NCBI GenBank assembly: GCA_001899635.1 | Contig: MKVQ01000012.1 | Coordinates: forward strand, 1 to 64,000 | From: Myxococcales bacterium 68-20 | GTDB taxonomy: Bacteria; Myxococcota_A; Polyangia; Polyangiales; Polyangiaceae | Direction of reading: 5' to 3' | Length of the DNA stretch: 64,000 nucleotides | Part shown: in pieces, positions 16,849-25,381 of the stretch | Numbering within the stretch: the stretch's first letter is position 1 | Layout of the letters: each line of letters begins with the position of its first letter | Program-made: the position numbers and the translations under genes | The notes under the pieces: generated by a model | What the model saw: the letters and a program-made list of their open reading frames with translations, nothing else | The model's database searches: none | Told to the model about the DNA's origin: nothing

Positions 16849-18531
16849 TCAGAACCTGTACGCGAGCCCGACGTTGATCACGTTCATCGCGTTCGTGATC
16901 GTTCCGAGGTTCACCGGCCAGGCCGTACGGTAGCGCTCACGCCCGTCGCTGCATCGGTTCGGGCCCGTGACGGTCGCGTCTCCATAGCATGAGGTTCCGG
17001 CGAGAGCGGGGACGCCGCTCGCGTTGCGGTCCGTACGCGACTGATCCGCGAAGAACGTGTGGCCGTACCCCGCCATGATCTCGATCGCGTCCGTCCGCGC
17101 CGGATCTTTCCCGAGGCGGATGCGGTACGTCCCACCGAGAGCGAACCCGATGCGCTGCGACGCGGCGAAGTCGATGTGCTGGAACTGCTCCCGCCCCGCG
17201 GCCGTCTCGATGTAGGCGCCGGCGCGGAGTGCGAGCTGATCCGGAAGGACGTTGTAGTCTCCTCCCACTCTGATGCCGAAGACGTCACGGTAGTGGCGCG
17301 GCTGATCGGCGCGCGCCGGGATCTCGGAGTTGATCCCGGAGACGGGAAGGCGGCCCGCACCGGTCGAGGTGCCGGGGAAGCGGATCTCGAGCGCGTCGAT
17401 CGCCGAGTTGTTCGCCCACGTGAGATCGAGCTCGATGTCGAAGAGATCGTTCGCGAGCGGATCACGCCGGAACGACTTGCCGCCCGGCGCGGCCTGCCGC
17501 TGCGCCTCTTCGAGCGAGACGCGCGGTCGGTGGTAGCGAATGCCGATCTTCGCCTCCATCGGGAGGGCGAGCTTCACCTTCGCGTTGTCACCGCTCCCGC
17601 ACTTGCCCTCGTCCTGCGGGCGACCGGTGCCACAGTCGCTGAAGATGGTGTCGCCGTAGCCGACACGGCTGTCGTCACCGCGCTGCGCATTGGCAGCCGT
17701 GTAGAAGCTCGTCGCCGTGCCGACGTCGCCGCGCGCCTTGACCGCGTCGGTCCACTGATACCAACCCGCGACGTCGACGTTGGGGGTGATGCTCCAGAGA
17801 CCACCGGCGCTGACGCGCGGGATGAAGTAGTCACGAACCTGCAGGTTCGCGCGCACGTCGTTGTCGCTCGTCTGGCCGCTGCTGTTCAGCGCGACAGTCG
17901 CCGCGGCGTTCTTGATCTTCGCGAAGCCCCAGCCGAAGCTCAGGCCGAGGCGCAGGTTCGAGAGGACCTCGTAGCCGACGCCGATCGTCGGGAAGACGAT
18001 GAGGCCCGACTGCCGCGTGAGGAGGTAGCGCTGAGGAGAGGCGCGCCGGGTGCCATTGCCGTCCTCGACAAAGTCGGGCCAGTTCTTCTCGCCGGACGCC
18101 GACGGCCCGATGATCAGCGCACCGATGCCGAGCCGGTCGTTGATGCGCAACGTCCCGCCGATCTGCGGATTGAGCGCCGGCTCGATGTCGTTGCACACGC
18201 GAGGGAAACGCCCGGCGCCGTCGGCGAGGGGATCGAGGCTCGTGTCGTTGGCAGCCTTGATGCGCGAGAAGCACGTGTGATGGAAGATGATGCTGCTCTG
18301 GAGCGTCACCCGCGACGGCTGGCCAGCGAGACCGGCGGGGTTGAACACCGTCGCGAGGGGATCGCTCGCACGCGCGATCCAGGCCCCGCCGCGCCCCATC
18401 TGCTCCGAGCCGTTGTCCGGGACCTCCGTGACGTTCGACGCGCGCGCGTCGCGGGGTGAACAAACGAATGCCGCGAACGTCGGGACGACGAACGCAGCGG
18501 CCCACAGCCTGTGGCGGGTCCGGCGATGCAC
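16849..18531 (-). CDS. FadL/OmpP1/TodX-family outer-membrane transport protein
   Basis: This 560-residue protein starts at a GTG followed by a signal peptide ending near RDARAS. The mature N-terminus (GSEQMGRGGAWIARASDPLA, then FNPAGLAGQ) is typical of the FadL hatch region. The rest is barrel-like with alternating strands, and it ends in NVGLAYRF with a terminal Phe. FadL-type channels take up hydrophobic compounds such as long-chain fatty acids. Several cysteines in the loops (CGTGRPQDEGKCGSGD) are unusual and may form surface disulfides. It is a single gene, 112 bp upstream of the trxB start on the same strand. Confidence 0.88.
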   Translation of the reverse strand: MHRRTRHRLWAAAFVVPTFAAFVCSPRDARASNVTEVPDNGSEQMGRGGAWIARASDPLATVFNPAGLAGQPSRVTLQSSIIFHHTCFSRIKAANDTSLDPLADGAGRFPRVCNDIEPALNPQIGGTLRINDRLGIGALIIGPSASGEKNWPDFVEDGNGTRRASPQRYLLTRQSGLIVFPTIGVGYEVLSNLRLGLSFGWGFAKIKNAAATVALNSSGQTSDNDVRANLQVRDYFIPRVSAGGLWSITPNVDVAGWYQWTDAVKARGDVGTATSFYTAANAQRGDDSRVGYGDTIFSDCGTGRPQDEGKCGSGDNAKVKLALPMEAKIGIRYHRPRVSLEEAQRQAAPGGKSFRRDPLANDLFDIELDLTWANNSAIDALEIRFPGTSTGAGRLPVSGINSEIPARADQPRHYRDVFGIRVGGDYNVLPDQLALRAGAYIETAAGREQFQHIDFAASQRIGFALGGTYRIRLGKDPARTDAIEIMAGYGHTFFADQSRTDRNASGVPALAGTSCYGDATVTGPNRCSDGRERYRTAWPVNLGTITNAMNVINVGLAYRF

Positions 18532-18616
18532 GCCGTCACGCTAAACCGAGCGCCGACCCCACACAATTCATATTGGGCGCAATTCGGCTATCGACCATTT
18601 GCCCTGGATATCGGCT

Positions 18617-19492
18617 TCAGAGACGCATTCGGGGCAGCACGCTCGGACCGGCGAGCCCCTCGAGCGGACGCGCGGCTCCTTCCTTGGTCTTCTCGCCGGC
18701 CTTGGCGGCAGCGCGTTGCTTCCTGAGCAGGCGGCGGGCGCGCGGTCCGCCGCGCGAGCGGACCGCGCGACCGACCCCGTGCTCGGCGCGGTAATCGGTG
18801 AAGAGGGACACCAGGAGCATGCCCAGGCCCGTCATGATCTGGATGGAGGACGCGAGGCGATCCCGCTTCCGGTAGCGGAGGAGGAAGGGCGCCATCACCG
18901 CCCCGATGCCGGCGCCATAATCGACCATCTCGTGGACCTCGATCGAGATCACCCTGGCCGCGGTGAACCGCGCGTCCGTGAGGAGCGAGACACCGCCGTG
19001 CTTCGCGGCGAGGACGAGACCGACCACGCGACCGCGCCGCGTCTTCGCGAGCTCGGCGCTCGCGAGCAAGGCGATTGCCGCGACGTAGTCCGCGAGCGAG
19101 TGCACCGACTGCGGAACGACGCGCCGGAGCGGCAGCCCCCCGAGGACGGGCTTCGCCGGCACCGGCGACGAGGGACGGAGCTCGGCGAAGATGATCCGTT
19201 CGAGCGAGGCCATGAGCTCACCGACCCGCAAGCGTAGGCTCACCGGGATCTCCTCGAGGCGGTCGCGAAGGATGCGCCGAGACGTCTCGAGTCGGTCGAT
19301 CAGCGTGGGCTTCGGGGAGACCTGCCTCTCGTGCGAGCGGCCGACCAAACGTTCGAGCTCTCCGAGCGTCGTCCGCACCGCGGCCAGATGCCCGGCCAGG
19401 TCGTCGTCCCCGAGCGCGTGCTCATGACGACCGAGCTCGTCGGAGAGGGTGATGGCATTGCGGAGCTCGAGATGAAGCGCGGTCGCGTCCAT
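18617..19492 (-). CDS. Hypothetical membrane-associated protein, basic C-terminus
   Basis: I do not recognise this 291-residue protein. The first 110 residues are helical with heptad-like leucines (LELRNAITLSDELGRHEHAL, LIDRLETSRRILRDRLEEI). Two or three hydrophobic segments follow (LADYVAAIALLASAEL, VDYGAGIGAVMAPFLLRY, IMTGLGMLLVSLF). The last 60 residues are very Arg/Lys-rich. The frame is open to 19702, but the ATG at 19492 starts just after the dispersed repeat and has AGGGG before it. Helical or membrane packing is all that can be inferred; no enzymatic motif is seen. Confidence 0.65.
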   Translation of the reverse strand: MDATALHLELRNAITLSDELGRHEHALGDDDLAGHLAAVRTTLGELERLVGRSHERQVSPKPTLIDRLETSRRILRDRLEEIPVSLRLRVGELMASLERIIFAELRPSSPVPAKPVLGGLPLRRVVPQSVHSLADYVAAIALLASAELAKTRRGRVVGLVLAAKHGGVSLLTDARFTAARVISIEVHEMVDYGAGIGAVMAPFLLRYRKRDRLASSIQIMTGLGMLLVSLFTDYRAEHGVGRAVRSRGGPRARRLLRKQRAAAKAGEKTKEGAARPLEGLAGPSVLPRMRL

Positions 19493-19569
19493 GCCCCTGC
19501 CGTGATGCAACCCGGATACCGCGCGGCGGAAGTGGAGAGCGGGCGACGATCGCTGGAATCCGAGGCGAA

Positions 19570-19608
19570 CTTGGGGCCTGCGCCCCAACCACCCGCAGTG
19601 GTGCCTTG
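19570..19608. repeat. Dispersed hairpin repeat, single core, reverse orientation
   Basis: Read on the minus strand it is CACTGCGGGTGGTTGGGGC followed by GCAG and GCCCCAA. The right-hand stem is TTGGGGC/GCCCCAA, while at 7.3 kb it is TTGGGCC/GGCCCAA, a compensated change. It lies about 80 bp upstream of the hypothetical membrane gene. The left GGGCC hairpin is missing or degraded here. Confidence 0.8.
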
Positions 19609-19805
19609 GATACGTGTGGCGCGGAGCCTCGATGCCCGCGGTGAGCAAACGACGTAGGCGAACGGCGATGGTGCCCGTGGTCGACGCTCTACTTCGGCGC
19701 ACCGCAAGCCGGCGAGATCGCCTGCGTCTTGTTGTCGTCCGTTCGACACTCTCGTCACCGACGCAGCGAGCGCGTGGGCGGGCGTGGCCGACTCATCCAG
19801 CCCAG
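19609..19805. other. Intergenic stretch, nothing recognised
   Basis: This lies between the single-core repeat and the terminator, part of a 377-bp gap between genes at 19492 and 19870. No gene, RNA or repeat could be supported. The promoter for the hypothetical gene starting at 19492 may be here. Confidence 0.4.
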
Positions 19806-19844
19806 AAAAAGCGCGCGGGGCGGCGGCCTCTGGCCCCGCCCCGC
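19806..19844 (-). terminator. Strong intrinsic terminator
   Basis: On the minus strand GCGGGGCGG-GGCC, loop AGA, then GGCC-G-CCGCCCCGC form a 13-bp stem with one bulge. It is followed by GCGC and TTTTT. It begins 26 bp after the stop of the gene ending at 19870. It is the clearest intrinsic terminator in the window. Confidence 0.88.
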
Positions 19845-19869
19845 TCAAGAGAGAGAGGATTGGTGTGCG

Positions 19870-21735
19870 TCAGTCGCGTACGGGAGTGGCCTTCAGCGAC
19901 GCGCGCCCTTCCTTCACGTAGACCGAGAACTTCACGCGCTTGCAGCCGTGACGCTGGATGAGCGCGTCGCGGTTCTTCTTCAGCGTTTGCTGGAACTTCT
20001 CGAACGTGAGGCCGTCGGTGGGCTCTCCGCATTCGCGCTTGGTCCGGATGAAGTCCTCGTAGACCTGCTGCCACTCGGCGGCCGGATCGAGGGCCGGGTT
20101 TGCGCCGGTCGCCGCGCTGATCAGATCGGCGGAGGGCTGAGCGACCATCGTCTGCTCCTCCTCGTCCTTGCCGAGCTTCTTCGCACTCGAGACCGCCGGG
20201 AACGGCGTGGGCGGCGGAGCGCCCAGCTTGCCCGCCGGCGAAGGAACGGGCGGCGGACCACCACCCGCAAACCCGCCAGCCTGGGGCGCTGCGCCCGACA
20301 TGGCCATCGTGCGTTCGGGCTGGCCGAAGCCCGGCGTCGACGGCGCGGCATTCACGGGCGGCGGCAGACCGGGGCGCGTGTTCGGCGGCGGCGGAGCGCC
20401 GGGGAAGCGCCCATTGTTCCCCGTCGCTCCCGGGCCGGCGGGGTTCGCGCCGGTGTGGGTCCCCGGGTTCGAGGGCACGGGCTGCGGAGGCGCGGAGCCC
20501 TCGGGCAGCGGGAACGAGAAGGCGCTCATGCTCGGCTGCGCCGGCACGGGTCCGAGGATCGACTCGAGATCGGCCGGCTTGCGCGCCGTACCGCCACCCT
20601 TCTCGACGACGCGCTGGATGCCCGCGTTGATGTCGGTCGCGATCGGCCGATAGCCGCCGCGGAACCGGGGCAGGTTCAGCGTGTCGATCTGGCCGTTCTT
20701 CAGCTTCTCGGCCTGGTTCTTCATCTCGCGCATCGGCCGCGAGTGCTCGAGGTACGAGAAGAGGAACCCGAAGAGCGCGGCAGCCCCGACGATGACGCCA
20801 GCGAGCCACAGCTTCACGTTCTTCTTGTCCGTGTCGTCGGCGCCCACGAGGAAGCCCGTCGGCGAGCTGATCGCCACCTTCGGACGCGCGACCGCGAAGC
20901 CGCCCCCGAGCTCCCAGGCGTCGCCCGGCAGGCGTACGAAGAGGACGCCGCCCTTGTCGTCACCGAGCGGCCGGACGTCGGTGCGACCGTTCTCCTTGAA
21001 GCCCTTGTCCTCGCCCACGGCCTTGAGATCGCTTCCGAGCGCTTCGAGCGAGTTCTCGTCGAAGCCGTCGGTGCTCGCCGCGGAGGCGACGCGCTGCCCG
21101 AGCGCGAAGAACGCGATGTTCGTGCGGGTCCGCTTTCCGATCTCCTTTGCAAAGGAGTTGTCGACCCAGCGGAGAGCGACGACGGCACCGATCGGCGGCT
21201 GTCCGACCTCGTCCTCGACGGGACGCGTGACGACGCGAGCGATCCTCCCGCCCCAGACCCAGGTGTCGTCACGGAGGAAGCCGTGAAGCGCGTCGAAGAC
21301 CGCGGGATAGCCGCCGAGCTCGAACTCGCCGAAGCCGTTCACCGCGTCGTATCCAACCTGCGCGACGAGACGTCCTTCGCGATCGGCGATGAACAGGACG
21401 TCGTTCTTGTAGTCCGCGGGGAGCTTCTCGTTGAACGCGCGGAGCGCCTTGGCCCCCTCGTCCTTCGAGGCGGCGGGGACGGCGTCCTTCCCGTTCGCTC
21501 CGCGGATCGACTTCGCGATGCTCGGATCGACGGCGGCGAGCAGGAGGACGTCGAGGCGACGACGCGCGTCGACCTGCATCGCCCAGCTCACGACCTGACT
21601 GTCGGCCTTGAGGGTCTCTTCCATCGCCGCCTGGTTGCGGCGGTTGTACTGACCGACGGCGAGCGCGACGATGTAGTACGCGGCGGCCAAAAGAATGGCC
21701 AGGATGACGTACCAGATGCGCGACAGGATCATCAT
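19870..21735 (-). CDS. Membrane sensor-like protein, MXAN_5187-type C-terminal domain
   Basis: This 621-residue protein has an N-terminal membrane helix (ILSRIWYVILAILLAAAYYI). A large periplasmic part follows, reading like a Cache/sensor region (for example FIADREGRLVAQVGYDAVNG and GAVVALRWVDNSFAKEIGKR), then a second helix (LWLAGVIVGAAALFGFLFSY). After a long Pro/Gly/Ala-rich linker, a compact C-terminal domain of about 90 residues (WQQVYEDFIRTKRECGEPTD to FSVYVKEGRASLKATPV) resembles a domain I associate with MXAN_5187 of Myxococcus. The ATG overlaps the stop of the upstream gene by 4 bp. It probably relays an envelope signal into the cytoplasm. Output is unknown and no kinase or cyclase motif is visible. 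Confidence 0.75.
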   Translation of the reverse strand: MMILSRIWYVILAILLAAAYYIVALAVGQYNRRNQAAMEETLKADSQVVSWAMQVDARRRLDVLLLAAVDPSIAKSIRGANGKDAVPAASKDEGAKALRAFNEKLPADYKNDVLFIADREGRLVAQVGYDAVNGFGEFELGGYPAVFDALHGFLRDDTWVWGGRIARVVTRPVEDEVGQPPIGAVVALRWVDNSFAKEIGKRTRTNIAFFALGQRVASAASTDGFDENSLEALGSDLKAVGEDKGFKENGRTDVRPLGDDKGGVLFVRLPGDAWELGGGFAVARPKVAISSPTGFLVGADDTDKKNVKLWLAGVIVGAAALFGFLFSYLEHSRPMREMKNQAEKLKNGQIDTLNLPRFRGGYRPIATDINAGIQRVVEKGGGTARKPADLESILGPVPAQPSMSAFSFPLPEGSAPPQPVPSNPGTHTGANPAGPGATGNNGRFPGAPPPPNTRPGLPPPVNAAPSTPGFGQPERTMAMSGAAPQAGGFAGGGPPPVPSPAGKLGAPPPTPFPAVSSAKKLGKDEEEQTMVAQPSADLISAATGANPALDPAAEWQQVYEDFIRTKRECGEPTDGLTFEKFQQTLKKNRDALIQRHGCKRVKFSVYVKEGRASLKATPVRD

Positions 21736-22460
21736 TTCGAGTCTGTCCCTTCGTCGAGCTTCAGCGGCTCTTTGAGCTCGACGACGCCGCGATCCTTCGC
21801 GGCGAAGTTGACCTGCTTGCCGATTTCACGGCCGTTGAAGAAGGTCTTGAGCACGTAGTCTCCGGCCGGGAGGGCGAAGCCGAACGCCCCGTCGCGTCCG
21901 GGATACGCGACACTGACGACCTGCGGATCGACGACGACGAAGGTCCGGACGCTCGGGAACAGCTCGTCGCGGACCTCGTAACGCCCCGGCCCTTGCGCGG
22001 CCCACTTGCGGACTGCGTTCGGCTGGAGGTCGTCGGGTTGGAGAAGCGTCTGCCCCGTCGCGCTCGTCACGTAGATCCGATGCTTGAACGGATCGAAGTT
22101 CTTGAACGAGAGCTCGGTGTTCGGCGTGACGACGATCGTGGTCGGGAAGACGCGTCCTCCCGTCACCGTCATCAGGAACTCCTTCTTCTCCTGGTTCGCC
22201 GAGTTCGTGGCCGCGATGCAGATGTCGCGCGAGGGGTTTGCCGAGAGGACGCGGAACTGCGAAGCAACGGACGGCGACGGCTCTCGCCACGTCCATCGCC
22301 GAGCCTCGGGCTTGGCAGCCTCCGAGTAGACCTCGGGAATGAGCTTTTCGTAGCCGCTGATTTTTCCCTTCACGTTCGGCGCGCCTGCCTGGCTGACGAC
22401 CGTGAGCGATGCAACCGCGGTTAGCGCTGCAATCGTGAGTAGAGCGACCTTTCTTTGCAT
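21732..22460 (-). CDS. Exported protein with cupredoxin-like domain
   Basis: This protein of about 242 residues has a Sec signal (MQRKVALLTIAALTAVASLT). The middle reads like a cupredoxin or beta-sandwich domain (RVFPTTIVVTPNTELSFKNF, DPFKHRIYVTSATG), with a following segment that looks like a PEGA or Ig-type strand set (FALPAGDYVLKTFFNGREIG). Copper ligands are not clearly complete, so metal binding is doubtful. The ATG at 22460 is fixed by the signal peptide. Its stop overlaps the start of the sensor-like gene (ATGA), so the two are translationally coupled and it probably supplies the periplasmic partner of that sensor. Confidence 0.72.
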   Translation of the reverse strand: MQRKVALLTIAALTAVASLTVVSQAGAPNVKGKISGYEKLIPEVYSEAAKPEARRWTWREPSPSVASQFRVLSANPSRDICIAATNSANQEKKEFLMTVTGGRVFPTTIVVTPNTELSFKNFDPFKHRIYVTSATGQTLLQPDDLQPNAVRKWAAQGPGRYEVRDELFPSVRTFVVVDPQVVSVAYPGRDGAFGFALPAGDYVLKTFFNGREIGKQVNFAAKDRGVVELKEPLKLDEGTDSK

Positions 22461-22502
22461 GGGCGCCAGCGAGGGTAACCCAAAAACGCTATCCTCTTCC
22501 AC

Positions 22503-24515
22503 GTGCTGCTCGATGACGACGCGTCTGGGGGGAGCCCCCCTGGGACTGGCGACGCCCCCGTCGCCGGTCCCGGCACCGCTCGTCTCGCCCACGAGGCCTC
22601 CCCCTCTCCCTCCGTAGACGACATCGAACCTCCGCCGAGCTCGACGTTGGCGACCCCGCCCATCGTCCTCCTACCGCGCGGAGATCGGGCGGACCCCCTC
22701 GTTTTTCGGCAAGGTGCACATCCGCCCTTCGGGATCCGGTGGTACGGCGTCACTTCACTCTTCGGCCATCTCCGGAATTTCGTCTCCCGCGCGATCGCCA
22801 CCGAGTCGGTCGACTCACGCGACTGGATGCGTCCGAACCCGCCCGAGGAGCTGCTCGCCGCGGCCGGACGGGTGCTCCTCTCGCACACCGAGCGCATCGG
22901 CCACCCCCCGCCCCCCCGAAAAACACTTGCGGAGGTGCTCGGCCGTCCGGTCTGGATCGACTTCGCCGCGGACACGGGCGACGATCGGGACGTGAGCGCG
23001 CGCGTCGGCGCGATGCTCGCGTCGACCTATGACGTCGAGGCGGACGGTGGCGGCCGACGCCTCCTCCCGCGCGGCGACATGCTCGTCTTCGGCGGCGACG
23101 TCTCCTATCCCGTTGCGACCGCCGACGAGATCTACAAGCGCCTCGTACTCCCGTGGAACGAGGAGCTCCGCAGGGTCGGCGCGAGCTCCAAGAAGCGCGT
23201 GCTCCTCGGAGCGCCAGGCAACCACGACTGGTATGACGGCCTCGACGGGTTCGGGCGTCTCTTTCGCCGCCGCATCGACGAGCCGTTCCGCGCGGACGAC
23301 CACGACACGACACCGCGGCTCGGCAAGCGACTGCGAAAGCGGGCCGGTCGCAAGGTCGGCCTCGTCGCGCGGACGATCCACCTCGACGAGGTCGGCGGCC
23401 TCTACGGCCTCCTCATCGGGTTCTTCAAGTCCGTCCGTGCGTTCTTTCGCGGCACCACCATCAAGCGCCGGCGCCGCCTCGTGCTCCGCGGCTACGAGCC
23501 GATCCAGGAGGCGAGCTACTTCGCGCTCCCGCTTGCGCCGGGGCTCGATCTATGGGGCGCGGACCGTCAGCTCGGACGCGTCGACTTCCGACAGCGGGCC
23601 TACTTCACGCAGCTCCGGAAGCAGGATCCTCATCGCGCCGTCCTCTTCGTCGCGGGCGATCCGGCGATGGCGTACGGTCACCGCAACGATCCCGGCGCGC
23701 GGATGCTCGCGGCATGTCGCCTGAGCCTCGAGCGCGATCGCGTCCTCTTCCTCGCCGGCGACTTCCACCACTACGAGCGGCGCACGGTCGGCAAGTCGCT
23801 CCACGTCATCGCGGGTGGAGGCGGCGCCTTCCTCCACGGCACGCGCGTCACGCCCTACCCCGAGCCCGCGGGACCTCCGGACGCCGTGTATCCGGACGGC
23901 CCCGCCACGCGGAAGCTCGCGCTCCAGGTGCCGGTGAAGCTCATGATCGGGCGCGCGGGTCTGCTCGTGCACCTCGCGCTCGGTCTGCTCGCCTCGCTCG
24001 AGCTCGGCGCGGCCCACCGGAGCGCGAGCGCGCTCGTCGTCACGTCGGTCTTCGTGTCGGCGCTCCTCTCGCTCGTCCTCTACTTCATCGCGATGCAAGG
24101 CCATGGCACACGAGCGAAGCGGGCCGCGCTCGCGATCCCGTTCGGCGCCGCGCTGGGCATGCTCCCGATGGCGCTCCGGCTGGCGGTCCCTCACCTTCCC
24201 TTCCACGCCGCCGACGGCGCCGTCCTCGTCACGTGCGCGTTCGCGGGCTCGTTCCTCTTCGGCGTCTACCTCACGGTGCTCACCTTGCTCGGGCTCGAGC
24301 ACCAGCAGGCGTTCACCGTGCTCGGCCATCCCGGCTACAAGCACTTCGTCCGCCTCTGCGTTCATCCCGACGGCAAGGTCGAGGCGTGGGCGATCGGAAA
24401 GGACGACGTCCTCGCCGATGGCGATCCCTTGCTCATCGATCGCTTCGACTGGGACCCCAACGTGCCCGCACCCGCGAAACGTCCGCCGCCGACGAACGGA
24501 GCGGGAGGAGCATGA
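22503..24515 (+). CDS. Calcineurin-like metallophosphoesterase with membrane C-terminus
   Basis: This 670-residue protein starts at a GTG. Motifs of the metallophosphoesterase fold are spread across the first 440 residues: IDFAADTGDD, LVFGGDVSYP, GAPGNHDWYDG and FLAGDFHHYER. The family binds two metal ions and hydrolyses phosphomono- or diesters. The C-terminal third holds four or five membrane helices (LLVHLALGLLASLEL, LVVTSVFVSALLSLVLYF, and a pair near LVTCAFAGSFLFGVYL). It is therefore membrane-bound, and the substrate may be lipid-linked. An N-terminal stretch of about 60 residues is Pro/Ser-rich and probably disordered. It is divergent from the cupredoxin-like gene, only 42 bp apart. 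Confidence 0.85.
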   Translation: MLLDDDASGGSPPGTGDAPVAGPGTARLAHEASPSPSVDDIEPPPSSTLATPPIVLLPRGDRADPLVFRQGAHPPFGIRWYGVTSLFGHLRNFVSRAIATESVDSRDWMRPNPPEELLAAAGRVLLSHTERIGHPPPPRKTLAEVLGRPVWIDFAADTGDDRDVSARVGAMLASTYDVEADGGGRRLLPRGDMLVFGGDVSYPVATADEIYKRLVLPWNEELRRVGASSKKRVLLGAPGNHDWYDGLDGFGRLFRRRIDEPFRADDHDTTPRLGKRLRKRAGRKVGLVARTIHLDEVGGLYGLLIGFFKSVRAFFRGTTIKRRRRLVLRGYEPIQEASYFALPLAPGLDLWGADRQLGRVDFRQRAYFTQLRKQDPHRAVLFVAGDPAMAYGHRNDPGARMLAACRLSLERDRVLFLAGDFHHYERRTVGKSLHVIAGGGGAFLHGTRVTPYPEPAGPPDAVYPDGPATRKLALQVPVKLMIGRAGLLVHLALGLLASLELGAAHRSASALVVTSVFVSALLSLVLYFIAMQGHGTRAKRAALAIPFGAALGMLPMALRLAVPHLPFHAADGAVLVTCAFAGSFLFGVYLTVLTLLGLEHQQAFTVLGHPGYKHFVRLCVHPDGKVEAWAIGKDDVLADGDPLLIDRFDWDPNVPAPAKRPPPTNGAGGA

Positions 24516-24519
24516 ACGC

Positions 24520-25371
24520 TCACGCCGCGTAGAGTCGGCTCGCGATCGAGGTCACGATGGAGACCGCGGCTTCGGGGAGGAATCCCGTGTACGGGAAGGG
24601 CCGCCACCACGCGAGGTCGATGAGCCCATCGCCGACGGTGAGCATGCGGAAGTCGTATCGCATCGCGAGCAGGCACTCTCGAGCCGTCGCGTCGAGGAGC
24701 GCCCTCGCGACCGGGGCATTGCCCTTCACCTGAAACCTCCCATCGAAGCCGGGCTCGATCGCGACGGCGTCACGCGAAGGCACGATGCAGCGAAACAAGG
24801 ATCTGTGCTCGACGTCGATCGCCGGGCCGCGCGGCCCGGAGGCCCGCAGCAGGCAGCAGATATTCCTCTCGCTGGGGATCAGGGTGCTCCTCGCGCGCCC
24901 ACGCGCGACCAAGACGAGCTCGGTCCCCGCATGCTCGAGCCGCGCGAGCATTCCCACTCCGTACTTGGTTACCTCCTTCGCATCTCGGAGCTGGTCCCGA
25001 AAGGGGCGCTCGACCGACAAGGTCGAGAGCTGTCCGAACGGGAATGGCTTCGGCGCGGGCGGGAGCGGAACCTCGCGTGAGCGAGCACGCATCCGCGCGG
25101 CCTCTTCGTCGGCGCGAGAGAGGACGGCTTCGATTCGCGGGACGACCTCGTCGAGCTCCGTGAGCACGTCGAGCCCAGGCCCGCGTCCGAGGGCAGCGTC
25201 GATGCGCGAGGCGAGCGCGTCGAGCTCGTGCACGGTCCCGGGCGGGAGGATCGCTCGCCGGAGCGGAGAGATCGCTCGCAGGCGGTCGATCTCCGCGAGG
25301 TGCTCGGCCAGCCGCTCGCGGATCGCGCCGTCGACGGTCCTGTACTGTCCCCCTGTCATTGCGATCTGCAT
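24520..25371 (-). CDS. Hypothetical protein, paired with a beta-repeat protein
   Basis: I do not recognise this protein of about 283 residues. There is no signal peptide. The N-terminal 120 residues are helical (EHLAEIDRLRAISPLRRAIL, then LDALASRIDAALGRG). The rest is mixed, with several aromatic strands (YDFRMLTVGDGLIDLAWWRP). It starts at an ATG giving MQIAMTGGQYRT, 10 bp after the stop of the upstream gene, so the two are co-transcribed. Its stop lies 4 bp from the end of the convergent phosphoesterase. A chaperone or immunity role for the upstream protein is possible but only inference from the pairing. Confidence 0.6.
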   Translation of the reverse strand: MQIAMTGGQYRTVDGAIRERLAEHLAEIDRLRAISPLRRAILPPGTVHELDALASRIDAALGRGPGLDVLTELDEVVPRIEAVLSRADEEAARMRARSREVPLPPAPKPFPFGQLSTLSVERPFRDQLRDAKEVTKYGVGMLARLEHAGTELVLVARGRARSTLIPSERNICCLLRASGPRGPAIDVEHRSLFRCIVPSRDAVAIEPGFDGRFQVKGNAPVARALLDATARECLLAMRYDFRMLTVGDGLIDLAWWRPFPYTGFLPEAAVSIVTSIASRLYAA

Positions 25372-25381
25372 GATCGTTCTC

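Noticed and set aside
20255-20300. Further copy of the dispersed repeat (CCACCACCCGCAAACC)
   Set aside because: It is in the Pro/Gly-rich coding linker of the sensor-like protein, lacks both hairpins and is explained by codon use.
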